NCBI GenBank assembly: GCA_014155875.1
Contig: JACEFZ010011398.1
Location: forward strand, 26,001-90,000
Direction: 5' to 3'
DNA from: Cepaea nemoralis
Taxonomy: Eukaryota; Mollusca; Gastropoda; Stylommatophora; Helicidae
Length of the DNA stretch: 64,000 bases
Shown in pieces: positions 27,501 to 39,500 of this stretch. The stretch's first letter is position 1; each line of letters opens with the position of its first letter. Under the pieces are notes generated by a model. It worked only from the letters and a program-made list of their open reading frames with translations. It did no database searches and was not told the DNA's origin. The position numbers and the translations under genes are program-made.

Positions 27501-30500
27501 GCACACACAACAAACAGTGATGTACACATACAACAAACAAGTGATGTGCACATACAACAAGCAGTGATATACACATACGACAAACAGTGATATACACATA
27601 CAACAAACAGTGATGTACACATACAACAAACAATGATGTACATATACAACAAACAGTGATGTGCACATACAACAAACAGTGATGTACACATACAACAAAC
27701 AATTATGTACACATACAACAAACAGTGATATACACATACAACAAACAGTAATGTGCACATACAACAAACAGTGATGTGCACATAAAACAAACAGTGAAGT
27801 ACACATACAACAAACAATGATGTACACATACAACAAACAGTGATATACACATACAACAAACAGTGATGTGCACATACAACAAACAGTGATGTACACATAC
27901 AACAAACAATAATGTACACATACACAAACAAACAATGAGAACCCACCAATGCCTTCTGGAACTGATTGGAGCCAATAATCTGGGTGCTCTCAAACATATC
28001 GTTGCCTGGGCCAAAAGCTACACAGAGTTCATTCTAGAGCAAAGCCACAAGACACAGATTTAATGCATGTCAGCCAAAGTCTGCAATCAATAATTAAGAA
28101 ATGGTATTGTACTGACAGCAGAAATATCCTGTTCAACCCTTGTTGGTGTTCACTGGGATATGTTGTTTAGACTGTGGTTTCATGTCATTATACTTGTGCT
28201 ATTTCACTCAGTGTCAATTATATAACCATGTCTTTCACTTCAAATGAGCAAATGATAAAAAATGAGAAGCAGAGTTGGATGGTTTTACAAGAAGACCATC
28301 ACAAGTGACAGAATGGACATTTAGTGAGAACCATCAACAACCCACAAACAATCACTGACACACACAACTACATCAGGAATATACAACAGTGACTTAGGAG
28401 ACTGTCATCTCTACCATGGCTTGTGTTGGATGGCTGGGTCGGAAGATAGAGCTTACTTCCTACATAAAGATTCATGACATGAAACTACAACTGTGACTAG
28501 ACACCCGACTTGTAACCCTTAAGGCTTGAGCAGGATGTTCACACAATGTTGATGCTCATATGGTGCTATCTTCACTCCATACATTGCTGTCAGTATGTGT
28601 ACAGCTCTTCAATACGTCACTTCCGTGATGACCATGGTACTTTGCAATAGAGATGTATGGGAGATTTCATAGTAATATTGATGAACTATGGGAAATGTCA
28701 TAGTAATACTTGATGATCTATGGGAAATGTCATAGTAATATTGATGAACTATGGGAAATGTCATAGTAATATTGATGATCTATGGGAAATGTCATAGTAA
28801 TACTGATCTAAGGAAGATCTATGGGAGATCTTTGTGTACACATGCATGTGTTTTGAAACATGTGGATTACTTACGTTTGAATGTGATTTTCCTGTTTCCT
28901 ATAAGTATTCTTGAATTTTGTGTCTACTGACAGAAAAATTGGTATACCAATGTGTGAATGTCCACTCATTTATCTTTATAGTTGTACTTTGTGTTCTGCT
29001 GTGTTGTATGTTTACCACCAAACACTAACCAATCACAATACATGCTTGTGTCTAAGGCAGGAGGGAAGGAAAGAGTTAACAGAGATATACATTATTTTTA
29101 CGGGTGCTGGTGTCTCTATCACAGGGAAGGAGAGAGTTAACAGAGATATGCCTTGCCATTACAGGTGCTGGTGTCTCTATCACAGGGAAGGAGAGAGTTA
29201 AAGTTAACAGAGATATGCCTTGCCATTACAGGTGCTGGTGTCTCTATCACAGGGAAGGAGAGAGTTAACAGAGATATACCTTGCCATTACAGGTGCTGGT
29301 GTCTCTATCACAGGGAAGGAGAGAGTTAACAGAGATATACCTTGCCATTACAGGTGCTGGTGTCTCTATCACAGGGAAGGAGAGAGTTAACAGAGATATA
29401 CCTTGCCATTACAGGTGCTGGTGTCTCTATCACAGGGAAGGAGAGAGTTAACAGAGATATACCTTGCCATTACAGGTGCTGGTGTCTCTATCACAGGGAA
29501 GGAGAGAGTTAGTTAACAGAGATATACCTTGCCATTACAGGTGCTGGTGTCTCTATCACAGGGAAGGAGAGAGTTAACAGAGATATGCCTTGCCATTACA
29601 GGTGCTGGTGTCTCTATCACAGGGAAGGAGAGAGTTAAAGTTAACAGAGATATACCTTGCCATTACAGGTGCTGGTGTCTCTATCACAGGGAAGGAGAGA
29701 GTTAACAGAGATATACCTTGCCATTACAGGTGCTGGTGTCTCTATCACAGGGAAGGAGAGAGTTAAAGTTAACAGAGATATACCTTGCCATTACAGGTGC
29801 TGGTGTCTCTATCACAGGGAAGGAGAGAGTTAACAGAGATATACCTTGCCATTACAGGTGCTGGTGTCTCTATCACAGGGAAGGAGAGAGTTAACAGAGA
29901 TATACCTTGCCATTACAGGTGCTGGTGTCTCTATCACAGGGAAGGAGAGAGTTAACAGAGATATACCTTGCCATTACAGGTGCTGGTGTCTCTATCACAG
30001 GAAGGAGAGAGTTAACAGAGATATACCTTGCCATTACAGGTGCTGGTGTCTCTATCACAGGGAAGGAGAGAGTTAAAGTTAACAGAGATATACCTTGCCA
30101 TTACAGGTGCTGGTGTCTCTATCACAGGGAAGGAGAGAGTTAACAGAGATATACCTTGCCATTACAGGTGCTGGTGTCTCTATCACAGGGAAGGAGAGAG
30201 TTAACAGAGATATACCTTGCCATTACAGGTGCTGGTGTCTCTATCACAGGGAAGGCCTGTGTCCAGACAGCGGGGTCCCTTGGTGTTGGGCGACACATCT
30301 CCTAGGTTACCTTGAGCGAAGGCAGCAATAAAAGAACCCTGCAGACACAATATTTCTAGTTACAAACCTGGATTTGTAAAGGAATGATCGTCATCACATA
30401 AACAAACACACTGTTTTTCTCTCTCAATGGTATTTAATTCATGAAGTAGCCAGTTCTTGAATGCTTACATGAACAATATAAATAGATGACGCCAGCTGGC

Positions 30501-33500
30501 AAGGCACATGATGAGCATGTCCTGTGTAGAACCTGGCTGTGATCCTGGCCCATGTTAGTTAGTTAGTTAGTCGACAGATCATCCTCGTTGCACATCGAAC
30601 CATTCAGTCCATAAGTGCTCGGATCCCCTCCTCAGCAAATCCCGCAGCGTGTAGCGGCTAACGACACCAGTTCTGTGTTGGTTTATCAATCTTCTTTGGC
30701 TTCCTGCGTAGTGTTCTTGTTTGGCCACCCCTCTTTTAATTTGCTGCTCCCGCAGTCTGGCCATTGTTGTAGATTCACAGTTATCACTTGGTTCTCGCAA
30801 AAGTCTCACTTCTCGTAGAGCATTCAGAATGTCAGCCTGGTCCATGGCGCGTCCGCCCTCCACAGTAGCCTCACCTGCGAGCTTGTCAGCCCGCTCATTT
30901 CCTTGTACTCCCGCATGACCTGGCACGAAGATGAACTAATCTTGCCAGCCGAGACCGCTTCAGAGGTAGCAACCATTCTCTTCGGATCGACCCCTCCTCT
31001 ATCCTCTTGATCATGTTCATTGAGTCGCTAAGGAAACAAGCCCTAGTGAATGTCTGTGTCTCGAGCCATGTTATTGCTTTACTTACTGCCATGACTTCCA
31101 TGGTCAGGCTACTTGTGGTTTCAGTGAAAGCACCAGAGTCCTCCTTCACAATTCTCCCTCCGGCCCGAGCTGTAAAGGCCCATGAGCTTCTCACATGTCG
31201 GACGACCGACCCATCTGTGTAGATGACCGCGTCACAGTCTAGCGAATTCTCGAAAATCAACGCTTGTACTTCAGCCTCAACAGCAGCCGGATTTTCTTGT
31301 CTGCATTTTCTATCTAGTTGGATGCAAACTGAAAAGGATGTGCAGAACTCTGTTGGCACTTGCACCCACTCCTCGCCAGGTTCTAAGTCCTCAAGTGAAC
31401 ACACCTGTTGAAGAATGTCTTCGGCTTGACCCATCCACGACCGTCCTCTTTTTAACCTGCTGCCCTTCACCTTCCTAATTTCACTATGCAGTGGATGTTG
31501 TGTGTTTGCGTTAATTCTGAGGTAGGCGCGTGCCCTGCAAACTTGTATTCTCTCTTCAATGGTTGGAAAATCAAGAAGGTAGCGCATCGCACTGCATGCT
31601 GTATCTCCTGTACATCCAAGAATAATGCGCATAGCTTCATTCTGTATCCTTTCCATCCTTTCTATCTGCTTATGGCTGAGAGTCAGGATTGCCATTGCAT
31701 ACTCCAAAACAGACATGACCAGCCCCTCGTACAGTAGACATAGATGGCGCTGCTCACAGTTTGCTGCCGCCATCACCCGCATCGCTGCCAAACCCCGATT
31801 GGCCTTTGTTATCACCTGGTCTATGTGCACATTATAAGCAAGGCTTCGATCAAACCGTATCCCCAGGTATATGGCCCATGTGACAGACTCTAGCTCGGTC
31901 ACCAGTTCACCTGCCCCAGACATGTGGGTGCCCGCAGTGTCTCTCATGTCCTGTGTTGACCACCAGGCTGGTCCAGCAATCATTACAGCACACATGTGTG
32001 TGTGTGTGTGCGTGTGTGTGTGTGTGTTTGTGTGTGTGTATGCGTGCACACACAAACACGCACACACTTTTTCATATCTACTCACAAATTCAAGATGGCT
32101 GATGTCAGTGCAGAGGGTTTGATCCCCATCTGGCTTGGTACCTCTCCACAGTAGAGGTCAGTGGCTCGCTGAGAGCATCACACCAAACATGAATTCTGTA
32201 GCTCCAGTGAAGACACCCAGGAGTGTCCATACATACATGCGTATTGATGTATACATGCATCTATTCTCCATTTCGTTTTTCAAAACTTTTTTCTCATTCC
32301 ACATTTCCAGACTTAGAGAATAAAAGTGTAATCCAGTGACACAGTAACACTGCAACTCTAATTGTTGTGTTTCACTACATTACACTTCTGTTTTCTAGCT
32401 AAGTTTAGTTTGTCTGCATGTTTGTTTATTTGTGATATCTTTGTTGTTCAATGATATAGACTTTGGTGGAAACGCCTGACAACTTATCACAAATACCACG
32501 AGGCAGCCAACGTGCTTGGCCACATTCTGAGAAGACAAAACTGTAACTCGTCACATTTATATAAATAGAGACAGAAGAAGAGAGTGTGAGAATATTCTTG
32601 ACAGCCTTGTGTCATGGCACTTCAGGGTTTCAGCATGCAAATGTATACCTGCCGTTGGAGATCATCAGAAGTGGAGATCATGCCAGTAGACAAGGCACTC
32701 GGAGATGATGAAGATCTTAATTGGACTTTCTGTATGTCTCAGAGAAGGTTCTCATATTGGAGAAATGATGTGTGACCCCAACTTATGCACAGGAAATATG
32801 GAACTGTTGTGCAAACTGGTTCATGGGTGAAACAATGTGATCATCAGGGATTCCTTAATGTCTAATAGTAAACTGCCTTCCTTCTTCAGTGGCCATATGT
32901 AATATTAGACTGACTAGATCTTCTGAGTGGTTCCACTCTCTAATATTATTCAAAATCAGAAGCTATGAAACATGGTGAGAGATACTGGGGTTTCAGCACA
33001 TTTGACCCATTTAATGGAATCATTAATGTATAATGAACTTAAGTTTCAATACCTACCCAGTATCCAATTATATACTCATGTGTGCCCTGTCCATCCTTTA
33101 ATAAACGTTCCTTGCTTATCCCTCAAACTTTATGTTATTATTATGATTCACATAACATAAATTTACATTGCTATGAAAACAGCTCACACATTTATTGAAT
33201 TGTGTGTTCCATCGGCAGGTGCCTTGGCAGGGCCAGATCAAATGATTCTGTGGGCCTTATACGGCCACGGACCTGACATTCCCCGCCCCTGGCTTAGATG
33301 AATGTGGTTTGGCAAGTGTACATGAGCAAGCAACACAAATGTAGCAGACACATGATACATGAGCAAGCAACACAAATGTAGCAGACACATGATACATGAG
33401 CAAGCAACACAAATGTAGCAGGACACATGATACATGAGCAAGCAACACAAATGTAGCAGACACATGATACATGAGCAAGCAACACAAATGTAGCAGACAC

Positions 33501-36500
33501 ATGATACATGAGCAAGCAACACAAATGTAGCAGACACATGATACATGAGCAAGCAACACAAATGTAGCAGACACATGATACATGAGCAAGCAACACAAAT
33601 GTAGCAGACACATGATACATGAGCAAGCAACACAAATGTAGCAGACACATGATACATGAGCAAGCAACACAAATGTAGCAGACACATGATACATGAGCAA
33701 GCAACACAAATGTAGCAGACACATGATATGAGCAAGCAACACAAATGTAGCAGACACATGATACATGAGCAAGCAACACAAATGTAGCAGACACATGATA
33801 CATGAGCAAGCAACACAAATGTAGCAGACACATGATACATGAGCAAGCAACACAAATGTAGCAGACACATGATACATGAGCAAGCAACACAAATGTAGCA
33901 GACACATGATACACCTACACAGACTTCAGGTACAAGCCCTGACAGGCAAACTGTTCACTCATGCCAGAAATAGATCACTGACAACGCTATGCCACAGAAA
34001 CATAACTACCAGTCTACCTGACCAGGGATGACATCTCCATTGATGTGTCGCTCAAACAGCTGCGAGGCGTAACCCTTGTTGTCTGAGCTCAGCATCTGGT
34101 TGGTGTTGTTCATGCTGGTACAGTGGACAGCAAACCAGCTGTAGGTGGACACACATACAAGGATGTCTTCATTCATGGAGACACATACATAACACAGACA
34201 ACTCTTTATAAGACTCGCAGTCTTTAGGTGTCTTGTCTCAACCTCTATCATGTCTCTGCAATACTCTCTCAAGATATTTCACCCACTGTCTATGATGTTT
34301 CTCCAATACTCTCTCAAGATATTTCACCCACTGTCTATGATGTTTCTCCAATACTCTCTCAAGATATTTCACCCACTGTCTATGATGTTTCTCCAATACT
34401 CTCTCAAGATATTTCACCCACTGTCTATGATGTTTCTCCGATATTTTCTCAAGATATTTCACCCACTGTCTATGATGTTTCTCCGATATTTTCTCAAGAT
34501 ATTTCACCCACTGTCTATGATGTTTCTCCGATACTCTCTCAAGATATTTCACCCACTGTCTATGATGTTTCTCCAATACTCTTTCTACACAAGATAGATA
34601 TTTCACACATTGACTATGAAATCCAGGTTTGAATCCTTGGTAATCTGATGGAAATTGTTTCTGCCAGGGATAAAAAGAATACTCTAACAGTTACACATTG
34701 TCCCTCCCTTCTGAGAGCATGCTCTCACCCACACTCAGCATCTGTATTTATGCTGCCTCACCTGTGACTGTGTCTTCCACTGGCAGTCGCTGCAAGATGG
34801 TCTTCACATCATCCACTTTGATCGCAGCCATTCCACATTCATACTTGAGGTAATAGACATTTTGTTGAGCAATGACCTGCCCCCTGACTCTAGGTGAGAA
34901 TCTCCAGCCAGTTTTGCCTCCTTGGTGCCCAGAACCATCAGTGTAAGCTATTGCATCATCTCTGATGGCATGGTCATCTATCAATTCCATCAACCCATTA
35001 CACCATTCTCTACTCGATGTCCAATGTGACGATGACTTGAGGCAAGCTCTTCTTGTGCTGGCTGCAGTCATTACACCATTCTCTACTCTATGTCCAATGT
35101 GACGATGACTTGAGGCAGGCTCTTCTTGTGCTGGCTGCAGTCATTACACCATTCTCTACTCTATGTCCAATGTGACGATGACTTGAGGCAGGCTCTTCTT
35201 GTGCTGGCTGCAGTCAATCCATTCCTGTCCCCTGTGTATCTGCTTGTCTGCGATAACCTGCCTGCTGTATCTGCTGCCTGCACCACCACTGGCCTTCCTC
35301 TCTTTATTTGAATTTCTTTGAGATCAATCAGGTGACCATTTAATGGCTGTCTGTCATTGCCAGGAATAAGGAGGCCCTCTAGGATTCCCCTGTCTCAGAC
35401 TTGGTTGCTCTGTCAGGATCATCATTTCTATGGATCGGTTATTTACAACCTGGAATGGCTGCTCTGTCAGGCTCATCATTTCTATGAACTGGTTATTTAC
35501 AACCAGGCATTAAAGACCAATTTTGTTAATAAGACGGACCTGTGAACTACTTGTTCATATCACGTTTTTGTTTTGTAATATTAATTATCCATTTTATTAC
35601 CATCTTTAAGGACACATCTTAGCAATAGGCCGTAAATAAATGTGGTTTTCTTGTAGAAAGACAAACCTCATATCACATAATAAGGAGGCTGTAACAGTCT
35701 CTGTTATGTAACATCCAGGTTCAGTTATTGCTTTAAATTAGTTTATTTGCGTGCGCAAATTGTTAATTTTAGCTAATAAAAACAAATCAGGATGCTTCTA
35801 GGTTGAGCACCAAACATGTGGGCGGGGAGGGGTAACAAAGGTGGATAGACCCTCACTGTAACAGCCTACCTGAGTGAACACCAAACATGGGGGGGGGGGG
35901 GTGTAACAGACACTGACTGTAACAGCCTATATTAGTTATGTTTGGTGTTGTATGACCATGACCTTACCTGATCATCCCCATGTCAACTCCTTTTTCATCC
36001 ACAATCTTCAGCACTGTCATGTTCTTGTCCACATCATACTTGTACCTATGTACACATAAACAAGACATATGTTATCATGTTCTTGTCCACATCATACTTG
36101 TACCTATGTACACATACACAAGACATATGTTACCATGTTCTTGTCCACATCATACTTGTACCTATGTACACACACAAGACATATGTTATCATGTTCTTGT
36201 CAACATCATACTTGTACCTATGTACACACACAAGGACATATGTTACCATGTTCTTGTCCACATCATACTTGTACCTATGTACACACACAAGACATATGTT
36301 ATCATGTTCTTGTCCACATCATACTTGTACCTATGTACACACACACAAGACATATGTTATCATGTTCTTGTCCACATCATACTTGTACCTATGTACACAT
36401 AAACACATATGTTATCATGTTCTTGTCCACATCATACTTGTACCTATGTACACATAAATACATATGATATCATGTTCTTGTCCACATCATACTTGTATCT

Positions 36501-39500
36501 ATGTACACACACACAAGACATATGTTATCATGTTCTTGTCCACATCATACTTGTACCTATGTACACATAAATACATATGATATCATGTTCTTGTCCACAT
36601 CATACTTGTATCTATGTACACACACACAAGACATATGTTACCATGTTCTTGTCCACATCATACTTGTACCTATGTACACATACAATACATATGATATCAT
36701 GTTCTTGTCCACATCATACTTGTACGATGTACACATAGAAGACATACATTATCATGTTCTTGTCCACATCATACTTGTACCTATGTGCACATACAAGACA
36801 TACGTTTTCCATTACATGATACACAGAGATAACACAGACAGGTGTGTGCATATGCACAAATACATGTATGCTGACACACATGGTGGTCTACAGATGCCAG
36901 GTGAAGAGATAACAGACAGAACTGGAGTATCATAACTGTACCCAGCACACATTATACACACATAACTGTACCCAGCACACATTATACACACATAACTGAA
37001 TCCAGCACACATTATACACAATAACTGTACCCAGCACACATTATACACAAATAACTGTACCCAGCCAGCACACATTATACACAAATAACTGTACCAGCAC
37101 AACATTATACACACATAACTGTACCAGCAGCTAACATATACACACATAACTGTATCCAGCAGCACACATTATACACACATAACTGTACCCAGCACGCATT
37201 ATACACACATACTGTACCCAGCACACATTATACACACAAACTGTACCCAGCACACATTATACACACCTAACTACCCAGCACACATTATACACACATAACT
37301 GTACCCAGCACACATTATACACACAAACTGTACCCAGCAGCTAAATTATACACACATAACTGTATCCAGCAGCACACATTATACCATCATAACTGTAACC
37401 CAGCACGCATTATACACACATATCTGTACCCAGCACACATTATACACACATAACTGTACCCAGCACACATTATACACACATACTACCCAGCACACATTAT
37501 ACAAACATAAACTGTACCAAGCACACATTATACACACATAACTGTACCCAGCAGCACACATTATACAAACATAACTGTACCAGCACACAATTTTTATACA
37601 CACATAACTGTACCCAGCACACATGTATCACACATAACTGTACCCAGCACACATTATACACACATAACTGTACCCAGCACACATTATACACACATAACTG
37701 TACCCAGCACACATTATACACACATAACTGTACCCAGCACACATTCTACAACATAACTGTACCCAGCACACATTATACACACAAAACTGTACCCAGCACA
37801 CATTATACACATAACGTAACCAGCAGCACACATTATACACACATAACTGTACCCAGCACACATTATACACACATAACTGAATCCAGCACACATTATACAC
37901 ACATAACTGTACCCAGCACACATTATACACAAATAACTGTACCCAGCAGCACACATTATACACAAATAACTGTACCCAGCATACATTATACACACATAAC
38001 TGTACCCAGCAGCTAACATTATACACACATAACTGTATCCAGCAGCACACATTATACACACATAACTGTACCCAGCACGCATTATACACACATATCTGTA
38101 CCCAGCACACATTATACACACATAACTGTACCCAGCACACATTATACACACATAACTACCCAGCACACATTATACACACATACTGTACCCAGCACACATT
38201 ATACACACATAACTGTACCCAGCACACATTATACACACATAACTGTACCCAGCACACATTATACACACATAACTGTACCCAGCACACATTATACACACAT
38301 AACTGTACCCAGCAGCTAACATTATACACACATAACTGTATCCAGCAGCACACATTATACACACATAACTGTACCCAGCATGCATTATACACACATATCT
38401 GTACCCAGCACACATTATACACACATAACTGTACCCAGCACACATTATACACACATAACTACCCAGCACACATTATACACACATAACTGTACCCAGCACA
38501 CATTATACACACATAACTGTACCCAGCAGCACACATTATACACACATAACTGTACCCAGCACACAATTTTTATACACACATAACTGTACCCAGCACACAT
38601 TATACACACATAACTGTACCCAGCACACATTATACACACATAACTGTACCCAGCACACATTATACACACATAACTGTACCCAGCACACATTATACACACA
38701 TAACTGTACCCAGCACACATTATACACACATAACTGTACCCAGCAGCACATTATACACACATAACTGTACCCAGCACACATTATACACACATAACTGTAC
38801 CCAGCAGCACACATTATACACACATAACTGTACCCAGCACACATTATACACACATAACTGTACCCAGCACACATTATACAGACAATGTGTATACCATGTA
38901 ACAGCAAATAACACATGTCAACAGTAAATGCAGCACCCAGATGGCTCCTGCATGCAGTATGCCAGTCATACTTTAGGGCGGATGACAGGAAGCACAATAA
39001 CACTGCTCAAGGCTAGAAAGGACACAACCATACAGGCCTAGTTTGATTTTTTCCCAAAAACCTTGACTGTTGCAACTTTTAAACTGACTTTCATGTCATT
39101 TTGTTAACAGGAAAAAAAACAAACATGATAATCAATTTAAGATTACCATGGTGGACTATTCAATGACTGTGTGAATATGTGTGTTGTATATTTCAGCTTG
39201 ATGGATTCATCTTATTTCTCTAGTTTATGTTGTGTGAATTCTGCAGAAGGCACCTGGAGAGATGCAGCAAAGTATGCCAGGCAATAAATTCTGAAATCTT
39301 TTGTTTGTGATTTTGTAGTTCAAACATATGTATGTCAAGGTATCGCTAGGTGGGTGTGAATGTTCTAGTACAATTACACACACTATGTGGTTCATACACC
39401 CAGTGTGGGGGGTCTCAAATATAATGACTGGAAGGGGAGGGTTGGGAAGGTGGGCTCCCTGTCTAGTTATTTCCTTATAAACTTCTATACGACAAACTAC

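Noticed and set aside
26040..27935. CRISPR-like regular repeats (also at 14937, 16229, 33313)
   Set aside because: There are no unique spacers between repeats: whole units are tandem copies. The genome is eukaryotic.
25961..27997. 678-codon open frame on the minus strand, Cys/Val-rich repeat
   Set aside because: It is the 23-bp minisatellite read through. Similar frames are open in all three minus phases, and only its first ~30 codons (real exon 8) are coding.
28911..30331. Repeated plus-strand peptide ([15 protein letters not shown])
   Set aside because: The opposite strand of the 61-bp array seeded by exon 7; the coding sense is the minus strand and only in the exon itself.
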